A stretch of DNA of 64,000 nucleotides, taken from assembly GCA_021234155.1 (NCBI GenBank), contig JAJEKV010000018.1, forward strand, positions 21,499,252-21,563,251. Reading direction: 5' to 3'. This document shows, one piece after another, positions 12,110-22,665 of this stretch. The DNA is from Isoetes taiwanensis (Eukaryota; Streptophyta; Lycopodiopsida; Isoetales; Isoetaceae). The notes beneath the pieces are model-generated. The model was not told the DNA's origin and did no database searches. It saw only the letters and a program-made list of their open reading frames with translations. Both the position numbers and the translations under genes were made by a program. Positions within the stretch are counted from its first letter, which is position 1; every line of letters begins with the position of its first letter.

Positions 12110-13135
12110 TACAAACATCATTCGTTGTTTTTTTTATTTTTGTTCCTATCCTATTTCATGGAAAGGAAATGCTGGGAGATAAAGGGAAGTTTCCCATGTC
12201 ATATCACTTCTGTACATCAAAAAAAAGTGCCGCATTAATGGCGGATTCACATTCAGTACCGAAATAGCAGCGCGGAGGTTTGGCTGCCCCGTTGTGATTT
12301 CACAGCTGAAAGAGCCCGGAAGGGTGAAACTAGCTTTAACTTTACCCTTACGCTGGTTCACATGCACAGATTGCCGCAGGACGGCCGAGTCCTTGCTGAA
12401 CTTGGGCTGAGCCAAAAAAATTCAGCACCGTTATGAGAGTTCAGCTGTCGCCGGATGCTACCCGCGTGGCTGATTCAGCTGGACGTATTTGGAGCAGCAC
12501 CGAATCAGCAGCTTACATCTACTGACCCAAAAGGTTATCATGTGAACGGCCCTTTAATGTTGTGATACCTTGCCTCGTGTTTCTGTATGGCGGCATGGAA
12601 TTTGGGGAGCGGATTCCAGGGAGTCCCGCGACTAGCGGGAGCTGGGAGCGGGTCCTGGAATCAGCGACCCAGTTCCAGGCCGCCACAACATGGTAATTGG
12701 GTCGCAGCTTCAAATTTACCTTCTAATTACCTGCGTTCTGAAGGCGGAATGAGCGAGCCAGTTTCTATGTTGTATAATGTTCGTTTAGGGGACGTTCTTG
12801 AGATGGAAACATAGGGGACGTTCTTGAGATCGAAACAGGGCGATCAGGAATGTTCTCTAAATGGACATTCTTGTAACGTGGAAAAAACATAGGAGGCATT
12901 CTTCCACATCCACTAGTAGCGCCATGCCACATGGCACTGTTTTAAAAAACATTATCAAAAATTTTGTTGAGCGATAGAGCGTCTAGAGTGGGCTGTTGCT
13001 GCAGTTTCTACCTGCATTCTTAGGATCTACCCATGATTTACCCGCCATTCTGACCTGTTTACCCAGCATTTCAAGAACTTACCTTGCATTCCGAAGGTTT
13101 TTACGTTCAGTACAGTCACGTTGACTGCGTCTTAA
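12110..13135. other. Intergenic, 3' flank of WD40 gene; short tandem repeat
   Basis: No supportable gene. A 26-base unit containing GGGGACGTTCTTGAGAT occurs twice in tandem at about 12786-12837, and weaker versions of the GACATTCTTG phrase follow. Confidence 0.5.
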
Positions 13136-13350
13136 AAGGATTTTTGGTTGAAATTTTGCATTGGTCATATCTAAGGCGATTGAGCAACAAAATGGTTCAT
13201 ACCACTTCTATATTGCTTGGAATGAAGTCTATTAAAGGTTTTTGACGAGGATTTTTGGTTGAAATTTTGCACTAGTCATATCTTGGGTGATTAGCAATAA
13301 AATGGTTCATACCACTTCTATATTGGTCGGAATGAAGGCTATTAAAGGTT
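13136..13350 (+). repeat. Diverged ~110-bp tandem duplication
   Basis: The phrase GGATTTTTGGTTGAAATTTT followed by similar sequence through AATGAAGnCTATTAAAGGTT occurs twice in tandem, starting near 13138 and 13250. About 10 positions differ. Confidence 0.8.
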
Positions 13351-13365
13351 CTATTAAAGGTATAT

Positions 13366-13487
13366 AATAGCTTCCCTTTTGTTGAAAATTGCTGTGGGAG
13401 ATGCGTCGATGTGCGTCAACGTAGAGCATAGAGCCACATCTAACACAACAGAATTGCAACAAAAGGGAAGTTATTGTTACGTGAAAC
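13366..13487. repeat. Imperfect inverted repeat (~120 bp foldback)
   Basis: CTTCCCTTTTGTTG near 13371 is inverted as CAACAAAAGGGAAG near 13456. Similarity extends over roughly 35 bases per arm. It could be a small MITE or foldback element. Confidence 0.6.
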
Positions 13488-14139
13488 TTTGCTTAGGGTA
13501 ATTTTTGGCGGGTCAATTCTTCGGCTGTGGGGCTCCAACTTCGATGAAGGTCTTTTATTCTGGAGATGCCGCTCTGCTCTAGTGTAGATTCTTGAATATG
13601 GGTCAAGGTTCTTGTATGGTTGGCTGAGGTTGCAAGCTTTTGGCAGTTGTCATTTATGTGTTTGTTAAGCTTCTTGGTCTTTAATAATAGTGCTAGCTCA
13701 ATTCTGCAGGTATGGCGCCCCAACTCCAGCAATGACACCATGTTTTAGCGATGGCGCTCTACTCCCGTGTAGGTTCTTGAATAGAATTGGATAGTCGGCC
13801 GAGGTTGCAAGTCCTAAGTGACAAATTGTTATCACTTATTAAGTTTCGTAAATTCACATGTTTATGGGTTTTGTTTTTAGGATTGTATGTGAGCCATTGA
13901 TCTCCATCATATCTCGGGCATCATGCCAAATCAAGGGCCAATATTTTTTTCACAAAAAAATCCTTGATAAGGGCCGCAATTGGTTCCCACTATTCCGATT
14001 TGAGAAGATCAAGGCAAACTTAGAATGAACTAGAACTAAGGCATCTGAAATTTGGCCTGGGATCCCTGCAAATGGGTTGTTGTAGCCACAGAAGCGATGA
14101 AATTGCCTTCTCTCAGTCGATTGATACAGATTTGGGCAT

Positions 14140-14402
14140 GGTGCATATTCACACGGGGGGTGACTCCGGGCAACGAGAGCTGTTGGATAGGCATATTCAC
14201 CCCTTATTCCTTAATCTACACCGTACGTAAAGTTCCTTGTTTGTGGGGTATGCAAGTACAAAATTTGCTATACTGTATAACAAGATTCGCAAAATACTAT
14301 AAGATTTCAAGCGGAATACTATATGTTGTTGATTTCGTACGTGCAAAATACAATTATGAGGGCTCTCGCTGCCCTACGTCACTCCCCGTGTGAATATGCA
14401 CC
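14140..14402. mobile_element. MITE with ~40-bp terminal inverted repeats
   Basis: The left arm begins GGTGCATATTCACACGGGG and the right arm ends CCCCGTGTGAATATGCACC. Arms stay similar for about 40 bases (GTGACTCCGGGCAACGAGAGC against the inverted GTGACGTAGGGCAGCGAGAGC), with a few mismatches. Length is 263 bp with no coding capacity. No clear target duplication is visible, so the superfamily is undecided. Confidence 0.75.
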
Positions 14403-14578
14403 CAAACCAAAGGGGGTTTAAGGGGGATTTTAATTTAAATGTGTTAGACCTAATGGTCGTGTTAATTAATGTCAATGGTAGTTATGTGTTGGTTGTTAAT
14501 GTCAATGGTTGTTATGTGTTGGGGGATTTACTTTTTATATGTTGGATGTTAATAGTTTGTGTTGCAAAATTTTTTTTT

Positions 14579-14593
14579 GGCCCCTTCGGGGCC
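14579..14593. other. GC-rich hairpin
   Basis: GGCCCC TTC GGGGCC is a perfect 6-bp stem with a 3-base loop. It is followed by long C homopolymers (about 14605-14623). Confidence 0.6.
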
Positions 14594-15236
14594 TTAAGGA
14601 CGTCCCCCCCCTCCCCCCCCCTCCGCGTGTGACAAAAATTTTAGAATTCAAACCAGAAAAAAACTAGAATTCATTTGAGGCTTTCATCACCTGTAGCTTT
14701 TGAATTTCATCACAATAAAACAAATAGAACATTAAGTAAAGTATAAGTTACCATAAAGATAGAGCAGATTGATCCCATTATTCTGAAAGTCATAAAGTTT
14801 GCAACGCCCATACACAAACATTTCTCAACTGGAATTTAACAGCAGTCTTTGGCCTCCATGGATTCTTGTGGTGAAAAACCAAAGTGGAAAACTTTTCTAC
14901 TTGTTAGCACAAGGATCTAGAAGCCTTGGAATTTGCTTCATAACTGCCTCAAAATCTAAAAATGCATGGTAATTTTTTACAAGCTTCATTCGGAATGAGC
15001 CATAAAACAATATCCAATAGCGCAAATCAGCTGGTAGGATGTGAAACCCTACCAAAACCCGGCCGAAAAATTGTTGTTTTAGCATAGATAACTTAACCAA
15101 ACATATCCATATCATACACTATCAAAAAGATCTCGGAGAGAGCTTTCCAACGGAATAAAAATCATCTCAAACAGAGCTCTGAATCAAAAGTTATTATAAG
15201 AAATGTGTTGCTTGCGGAAATTTACTACATGCCCTT

Positions 15237-15500
15237 CAAGCCCTTCATGTGCCCATTATGCACCACACACACAAAAAAAGGGCTTTCGTTGTGAGCCATT
15301 GGTTGTTGACCATTATGCACCACATGCAAAAAATGGGCTTTGTTGGAGCCATTGGTTTTCAAGCCCTTCATGTGTCCACTATGCACCACACACACAATAA
15401 GAGGGCTTTTGTTGTGAGCCATTGGTTGTTGACCATTATGCACCACACGCACAAAAAAAAGGCTTTTGTTGCGAGCCATTGGTTGTTGACCATTGAAAAA
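15237..15500 (+). repeat. Minisatellite of ~57-61-bp units (four copies)
   Basis: The unit runs from CATTATGCACCACACACAC through GGGCTTTTGTTGTGAGCC to ATTGGTTGTTGAC. Copies start near 15255, 15312, 15377 and 15434. A higher-order period of ~122 is visible because CAAGCCCTTCATGTG recurs at 15237 and 15359. The open frames here are by-products of the repeat. Confidence 0.85.
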
Positions 15501-15504
15501 AAAG

Positions 15505-15645
15505 AGGCTAAAATCAATGGCTCAGAAATGGTGCACTCTAGATGTACGCATTAGTACATCCATTTGAATACATCACGAAATCATAGAAAAACCTTACTGA
15601 AAAGCGTACAAAAACACAAAGAAAAACCCCGGTTATTATGCTACA
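15505..15645 (+). repeat. Dispersed repeat family, copy A
   Basis: Contains GGTGCACTCTAGATGTACGC, a GAAATCATAG AAAAACC stretch and a GGTTATTATGCTACATATT end. Similar sequence occurs at about 24933-25080 (same strand) and inverted at about 53080-53275. Confidence 0.75.
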
Positions 15646-15649
15646 TATT

Positions 15650-17430
15650 GAAGCAAAAAAAAATTCTATTTGGTTAAGTGACCTCATGAACAGCCGCTCA
15701 CATCACTTGCATGAACACCAAAAAAGAAGGACTGGGCTGAAAAAGATTGATTGTAAGTCTTGATTTGAGCCATCTATAACTGTAAGGATTGGAGGACTTG
15801 TGATAACAACGATCATAATGAGAGGGTGCCATTGCTAGGGCGAGGTGGATTGAAAAAAAGTAATGGAGGCACCGCACTTGGAGTGACAAAGGGGAGAAAA
15901 ACCAACAGCAAGGGAGGGGAGCGGGAGCGTATGGGAATAGTCAAGAGTTGACCATGGGGGGGGAGGGAGTGGGAGTAACCCAGGGAGGGGGTTGAGAAAA
16001 AAGCTAATGACATAAAGGGAAAACTAGAAGGATTCGAGGAAGAAGATGGGCCCAAAAGGCCTGCGATTGCCCAATGGAGAGGCCGTGATTCAAAGGTAGT
16101 GGACAAGTGGAAGGAGTTGTCGAGAAGAATGAGCATGACCCGGGGCCGGGTGCCCGAATGGCAATACATTCCCTATGGTGTGCAACCCGTGGTCGCCTGA
16201 AGTGCTCATGGGAGTGCCGGTACCTTCGCGCACGCTAGATAGATTAGCATTAGTCATCCCGAAATAAAACCCCTTAGAACTAATCCCAAGAAACTAGAAA
16301 ATTTTTATCAAATAACCAAGACTCCTAATTCAAATACCACAAACTTTACAAAACAATGGCCACAAGGCCCAAATCACCAACGCCCATCAAAATATAGCAG
16401 AAAAACAATGGCTACAAGGCAACATCACAACTGGTGTCTCTAATGCAGTACCGTGGTGCCATAACATCCGCCCTCGATTCGGAAAAGAGAGTGCATGAGG
16501 GACTCACAAAAAATAAAAAACGAGACCCAATCTCAAGACGCGACCATGACCAATATGATGGGACCAAATGCCAAGTAATTAACATGGAAAAAATCCCTAC
16601 ATAACAGCACACCATAGGCAAAAAGCACAAACATGAAATGGGCAAAACAAGAAATAACCCAAACCACACGTACAAGCTACGACTCATGTCAAAACCAACC
16701 CAAACAACCAGAAGGACCCACAAGAAGATGCTAAGCTCACGCCCAACCGCAAACTGAACAAGACACATGCCAACAACTGACCACGAATAAACATCAAATA
16801 AAACGGGGGGAAGGGGCAAGCAAGATGACGATAAAAATAATGCAGGAACAAGACTGACCAACGACCGCACACAAACACAAATCAACCAATCCCTTTAAGA
16901 TCCTACACTCCACATAAGCCTCCTAGCCCCACACTTAAGACAATGCCCACTGCAATTTAATCCCATAATCTTACGAGATTGATTAGCGTTGGAGAGGAAT
17001 ATCACATCTCAACAACCAAATTTGAAGAGGCGTAGGAAATTGCAAGATAGAATCGGTCGATCCAAAGCAAGATGCCATGGAGTTCCTCTGGGAAATGATC
17101 ATGTGAAGATCCTAGTTACCAGTTGCCATTTCAACAACGAAGCATTACCCAGAAGGCATCCTGATGGACACAGTCGGAGAAAGCATCGGAACCTTTGTTG
17201 CATGGCCAGTAATTTTCTTAAAAAAGATCAGAAGAAGTAGATTTAGTACATATACTAAAATGCTCAAGCTGATTCTGTCATATGTATAAAATTAATACGC
17301 TTGCAGACCAGACCATTCATTCAAAATTTCAAAACTATAAGGCCCCCACCGGGCCATTGTGAATTTACAAAACACTAGACACTCTTTTTCTTTTTCTTTT
17401 TTAATTAGATCTGTGTGTTATTCCTCAGTA
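15650..17430. other. Non-coding or unrecognised stretch
   Basis: No gene is supported. A long minus-strand frame at 16412-16885 is low-complexity (Val/Leu/Cys/Phe from AC-rich DNA) and resembles no family. An A-rich tract starts near 17917. Confidence 0.4.
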
Positions 17431-17433
17431 GTG

Positions 17434-17664
17434 TCAAATGCTGGCACAGTAGTACCAACAAATGCTAGCACATGTTGTAACAAGAGAAGCTGACACAGAA
17501 GAATCTGGCAAATTAGATGGTGCAGCTATTGGGCTATTATCCAAAATGGCTTCGAGCTCTACAATTCTCATTCTCAGCTGAGCATTCTCTATTTCAAGCC
17601 CCTCCAGAGCACGACATAACTCCTCATTGAATAAGCCTATGCTTGTAGCCATCCCCGAACACAT
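17434..17664 (-). CDS. Small coiled-coil ORF, uncertain
   Basis: A 76-aa minus frame containing a heptad-like segment (LEGLEIENAQLRMRIVELEA, leucines and isoleucines seven apart). The next minus frame upstream, 17677-17886, begins with an acidic, Pro-rich segment and may be an adjoining exon. No family is recognised and no splice junction could be established. It may be a remnant of a transposon ORF, such as a Myb-like accessory protein. Confidence 0.25.
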   Translation of the reverse strand: MCSGMATSIGLFNEELCRALEGLEIENAQLRMRIVELEAILDNSPIAAPSNLPDSSVSASLVTTCASICWYYCASI

Positions 17665-18009
17665 CTTACCAAACGGTCATATTATGGCGGTAAATATCAA
17701 GAACTTCACGAAACTATAAGATTGGTATAGGCCCTGGCACGAAAATGTCCTTTTCCGGCACGTATGAACTTCGATTGAATACGCCACAATATGTTCAAAC
17801 TGCTCAACATCAGCGTCATTAGAGTTGACGCTAGGCGTGGGAGGTGGGGGCGCGTCCTCCACCACCTCGATCATGAGTCCTGGCATTACTGACGGAAGAG
17901 ATAATTAATGATCTACAAAAAAAAAAAAAAAAAAAAGAAGACAACAAAAGCAGATTTGAACTGGAAGGAAACTAGAGATTAAGAGATTAATAGTAGTAAC
18001 TGTACATTA

Positions 18010-18336
18010 GTGAATTCGCGCCAGGCGTGAATTCCCTTAATTTATAATTTAAACTCTTTGAATGCATTTTATGCCCAGTTGCTAATCCGCGATTGGCGCG
18101 TAGGAGACTAATATTAAGAAGATTTGTTATTGTACCCAATTCAAGCGTGAATTGGGCTAATTTAAAGTTTCAACTCTTTGAATGCATTAATAGAATTAGC
18201 AGAAGTCTTTGTTGTAAGAGATTAATATTAAGATAAGAAAGCTAGTTATTGTATGCAATTCACGCCAGACATGAATTGGACTAATTTGCAATTTAAACAT
18301 TTTGCACACAAACTTAATTCGCGTCTAGCGTGATTT
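18010..18336. repeat. Periodic imperfect palindromes AATTCRCGCC/GGCGTGAATT
   Basis: Four related palindromic motifs occur near 18011-18033, 18138-18160, 18257-18281 and 18314-18335. The best one has arms GAATTCGCGCC and GGCGTGAATTC. The first three are spaced by ~120-127 bases and share flanks (CTAATTT, AACTCTTTGAATGCATT). Confidence 0.65.
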
Positions 18337-18400
18337 CAAAACTAAGGTTGAGCTCTCTCAAAACTAAGATTGAAAGAGTGAGAATTCAAAACAGTTTTTG

Positions 18401-18570
18401 AAGAAATTAAAGTACAGCATTAAAGTGAGAGTAGAAACAAATTATAGAAATTAAGTCGTTATATTATCAGAAAAATATATCAGTTAAAGCAAGTTGAAGA
18501 AATTAAAGTACAGCATTTAAATAAATTACAGAAATTACGTCTTTATATTATCAGAAAAATATATTACATA
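18401..18570 (+). repeat. Direct repeat ~75-95 bp
   Basis: GAAATTAAAGTACAGCATT ... TTATATTATCAGAAAAATAT occurs twice in tandem, with the second copy starting near 18497. The second copy has an internal deletion. Confidence 0.8.
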
Positions 18571-18736
18571 ATAAGGCCCTTTTATTAGAGTTGCACAGCT
18601 CTTTCATTCAAGATAAAAAAAGTTCAAGGCAGTTTAAGGAAATGCCTAGCTCCATTCAAAATCTTAAGGTGAGGCCTTTTTTGGAGATGCCCAGCTCGCT
18701 TTCATGAATAAAAAACTAAATAACAGAAAAAAAAAC

Positions 18737-19177
18737 TTAGCCTGCGTCCTCCTCGTCCTCCTCTTCTTCTGTCATCTCCTCAAGGATGGCTTCTACAACA
18801 TTTTCATCATCAAAGGAGGAGAGGGCATTCATGATTATCTGCTTCTTCTCTTCTTCTAATTCTTCTCACCACTCCTCATCCGCTTCCTCCATTTCTTCTA
18901 CTTTTTCGATCTCCTTCTCGAGCTCTTCATCAGAATCTGCTGGTGTGTGATGGGACTCAGGGCTGCTGGTGCTGCTGCTAAGATTTGGATTTCCTGGGCA
19001 AATCTTGCCCTCAAGAAATAGCTCCTTGCATTCCTCTGGAGTGTGGTACGGAAGGCAGCCACAGCGGCATCTGCGAGAGAGAGGAAGGGATTTCGAGATC
19101 AATTTTTTGATCTTCTTCTTCGCCTCTCTTAGGCGAGTCCGACGGGATGGAGCGGGATGGGCAGCATGGCTCACCAT
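18737..19177 (-). CDS. Cys-rich/acidic hypothetical protein with internal TGA
   Basis: Unrecognised minus-strand frame starting at MVSHAAH (19175-19177; an upstream in-frame ATG at 19288 would add 37 residues). It has a basic block with RTRLREAKKKIKK, then a Cys cluster CRCGCLPYHTPEECKELFL with a further Cys in KICPG, then Ser-rich and Glu-rich tracts. TGA at 18866-18868 ends the frame, yet the same frame continues without further stops for 42 codons (acidic EELEEEKKQ ... EEEEDEEDAG) to TAA at 18737-18739. The acidic character runs unbroken across the TGA, which suggests a nonsense mutation in an older, longer gene or readthrough. The Cys cluster could bind zinc; function is unknown. Confidence 0.35.
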
Positions 19178-19368
19178 AGTCAGAAAGATGTAAGGAAGGA
19201 AGGAAGGATGGGTGCTGGAAGGAAGAAAGGATGGGCGCTTGAAGGAATGAAAGGTTGCATGCAAGGTTTCGTATAGCTTAGTAAGCACGGTTGTAATTAT
19301 GATTCTATCACATCATATACGAATAATACCCTCTACGAATTAGCTATCATTAATTCTATTGGATTAAT

Positions 19369-19570
19369 TACACCCTATGTTATCATTAATTCTCTAGAAT
19401 TACCCACATGTAAGCGATATTTACAACCTATTTTTGCCTATACTTAATACTCTAGAATTACAACCTATACTTAATTCTTTAGTACTACTTACATACACCC
19501 TATGTTATCATAAATTTTCTATAATTACCCACACCTCAGCGATACTTACAACCTATTTTTGCCTACACTT
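19369..19570 (+). repeat. Direct repeat, period ~126
   Basis: CACCCTATGTTATCATnAATT ... ACAACCTATTTTTGCCTA occurs at about 19369-19440 and again at 19495-19566. Confidence 0.75.
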
Positions 19571-19832
19571 TTGCCCATTTAATGGTTTTTTTTTTTTTTT
19601 TTTTTTATTTTTGAAGTCCCCTTTAATCTATTCTCATAATTACTTTGTCCTTTTTTTGAGCTAATGCTAAGAACATTTAAATTTATATAGTTGAAGCGTG
19701 TGGATCCTAAAAAGGGTAAAAATGTAATGCCTTTCGCCCCCAACATGTATCAACATTGTTACCACGGTTCTTATCACATGTTCTTATCACATTGTTACCC
19801 CATTGTTAACATTGTTCTTGTAGGTCAATGGT

Positions 19833-22665
19833 GTGGACCACCCAAAGGGTGTTGAGGCTGAGACTACTAAGCAAACTATCGTCTACAGTAGGTTGGATTG
19901 GAAGAATAAGAAGGTGAAAGTGAAGCACCAATGCAATAAGGAGCTAGTAGGTGAAGGAACTATCATACTAGCTGATCCTATCCAAGCTGGCAATGATGAA
20001 AGGTTAAGAGAGGATAAAGTGGGTGTGGCCATAACAAGTTTAGAAGAAAAATGGAAGGAAAAAGGGTCAAATCACCAGGATTGCACTGCTTGTGTTAAAC
20101 AATTGGAGGTTCCATGCATCATGCCATGGCCTATAGCCTGCATTGAGCAGGGATACGTTCTGTACGTATAGAATTATTTTTTTGGACGTATAAAGTCCAA
20201 AAGTATGTATTTTTAGGTTAAACACATATTTTTCGTATTTTTTCCTCGCTGGCCGGAAAAAAGAATTTTCGCGTAAGCGAAACAGAGGTTTTGCTTACGC
20301 GAAAGTTTAAATTTTTTTCCCTTTTTTTTTTTTTTCCGTGTAAGCGAAATAGTCGGTTTAAACCGCAAACAAAACAATTCACGCAAGTGAAACGACTATT
20401 TAAACTTACTTAAAATTTAAAAAAAAAATAATAAAATTAGGCCAAATTTAGTTAGATTTTGTTTGTTGATTCTTTATTCTAGGTCTAGGTAGAGTCGATA
20501 GTCAGGCCCTTGCCTGTTGCCCCCCTCCATCGAGGGGCATGACGATGGCGAGCATCTTGTTCTATGGACGAAGTCAGACTTATTTTCGTAGGTAGATGAA
20601 GTTATGCAAAAGACAAAGATGAAATAAATAAACAAACACGGAAAAAAAGGGAGCGTACGCAAAATAGCTGTTTCGCGTACGCGAAAGCAGCGAAATAGCT
20701 ATTTTGCTTACGCGAAAAAAAAGGGGAATTTTCGTTACGGGAAAACAGTTTCGCATAAGCGAAACAGAGGTTTCACTTACACGAAAAATTCGGAAAAAAA
20801 AAAAATTTATTTTAGTTTCGCTTACGCGAAAAGTTTCCGACGCCGGAATTTTTTTTGCCGTATTTTTTACGTATTATACTTCAAATTTGTGCCGTATTAT
20901 TCGAATAATATGTATTGAGTATAAAACGTATATATTATTGAACCTATCCCTGGCATTGAGTTTATAAAAGATTTCCTTTTACCAGAACCAGAGGTTGTGG
21001 ATGACATTGATTTTCTTAATGCACCTCCAATAGCTGCCAGGACCACATTTTAAAAAAAGAGGGCACACTCAATGGTGAAACATTATCCTAGCAAGAGGTC
21101 CAAGTCAAGTAGTGATTGTTCACGTGAAGCTATGGCTAAGGTAAGGGGAATGGAATGTTGTTGGGCTAATTGTGTTCAGAAGTTTGAAATTGATGAATTG
21201 GTGGAAGCAAGAGCCACCTTCCAAGAGTATACTTGTGATGAGAGGAGGACTTACATGCACTCCATTCATGAGCTTGGACTTCAAGATAAAAAATATCCAA
21301 AGAAAAAAAGATACCCACTGCTAGGAGCATGGATATGTGAAGTTGCATGGATAAATATTAATGGCATTCCAATTTCATCTTGGCAAAATTGACAAGCAAG
21401 TCATGCAAAGGGGAGCAAAATTGCATGGAAATAATGGCATGTTGAGGTCAACTTCTAGGATCCTGGCTACTAGGGAGGTTTTTGATAAATATGTTGAATT
21501 CAATGCTGAGAATATGCCACATAAAAGTAGGAAAGACCAACAGGGAAAAATAGTTGTCGAGAAGAGATTGCCATCCCATTATACACAGAAGAGTATATTG
21601 GAGGAAGTGAATGCTTTGCTTCGAGAACTAATGGTACCTGCAATATCTCAACCCAACTTCGTGACTATGGAGCAAGCACTTCAAGCATGTCACTATAGAA
21701 ACTTCGAACAACTTTGCAAAGTGCAACTTGTGTGCTAAGTTGAAAGAGATTCTGGACAAGAGCAAATGAAAGATCACATGACAGACCAACTATCATGTAG
21801 ATCCACTTATTGGATGTGGAGAACGTTATCTAAGCCAATAATGTAATGGAAGATGAGACCTTCAGATGATAAATGGAGGCCAGATGAGGGAGTACCTATA
21901 TGGCACGAAGATGAAAATGGTAAACCTAAGATTCCCAGGGGTCAATCAAAAGCTCTTAAGCCTTTTGCAGAGGTGGATTCATTGCAAAGCACATTGGACG
22001 GCATTTCTGAATACATCAAGTATTGGAAAAATAACCCTGATGATACCAACCTTGCATTGATAGATTATTGGATACAGGTACATGGATTATTGGGACAAGT
22101 AGACACATCCTCTGATGAACTGAAAGATGGATGTCTACCTAAGTCTAGGTGGAGAGACTTGATAACACCTGAGGAAGTTGATGATGTGGTTAGTAGTATT
22201 CGCAAGTCGATGGCTCCTCCAGCTGTTGAAAAACATTATGTTGGTCCTAGGAAAGGAAGGCCTAAATATCTCGGGCTGGAGGATTATGATCCCAAAGATG
22301 ACTTGCTTTGCAATCAATTTGCACTTATAGTACCAGAGCGCAAAGAGATATCCCCTGTGTGGATGGGTTACACCATCTCAGATGTTTGCAAAGAAGCAGG
22401 TGACCGCAATGTGAACAAAGTTAGTGTGGAGTGGTGGTGTCTAGTGCACCAGTTAAATGCAGTGGCAGAGGAAGAAAGATATAGAGGCTGTTGGACAAAG
22501 AAATGGAAGAAAAACCCTACTGAAGGGGATGATTGGGTTGAGTTAGATACGATTTTGTTTTCATGGACCCCAAAGGTCATCCCAGACAAGACTGCTAGGG
22601 TTACAATACCTGTGGAAGTGAGGAAGAAAGCTACGATATCTCTAGAGGTCACTTCTGAGAAGTAA
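19833..22665 (+). pseudogene. Decayed DDE-type transposase-like gene, split by an insertion
   Basis: Successive broken frames look like one transposon gene. 19833-20152 ends in WPIACIEQ, and the sequence resumes beyond the 20153-20931 insertion (EPIPGIEFIKDFLLPEPE) up to a TAA near 21050. 21072-21392 has GMECCWANCVQKF and LLGAWICEVAW. 21361-21690 has KLHGNNGML and ENMPHKSRKD. A shifted frame near 21695-21765 has FAKCNLCAKLKEIL. 21853-22665 is a 270-aa open C-terminal part (VEWWCLVHQLNA, RGCWTKKWKKN). The order CC..C, C.. AW..I.GI, HGN, MPH and FAKCxxC is familiar from a family of transposase-like proteins in mosses, ferns and animals. I cannot name the superfamily. Several stops and frameshifts mean it is inactive. 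Confidence 0.5.
20153..20931. mobile_element. 779-bp non-autonomous element packed with palindromic iterons
   Basis: The left end ATACGTTCTGTAC and the inverted right end ATACGTTTTATAC match at 11 of 13 bases. Further inside, the arms share CCGGAA and TTTTCGCGTAAGCGAAAC. The interior has about ten copies of a palindrome close to TTTCGCGTAAGCGAAA (20267, 20289, 20334, 20378, 20671, 20702, 20729, 20749, 20771, 20814), in both orientations. There is no coding potential. It separates two parts of the host transposon frame. No clear target duplication was found. Confidence 0.65.

Noticed and set aside
15249-15554. 101-aa ORF of His/Thr/Lys repeats
   Set aside because: It arises from the ~60-bp minisatellite; the opposite strand is open for the same reason.
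16412-16885. 157-aa hydrophobic minus-strand ORF that looks like a membrane protein
   Set aside because: The hydrophobic residues follow from AC-rich DNA; there is no family match, no exon structure and overlapping frames are also open.
20267-20830. CRISPR-like array
   Set aside because: The repeated units are short palindromes in both orientations with irregular spacing in a eukaryotic context.
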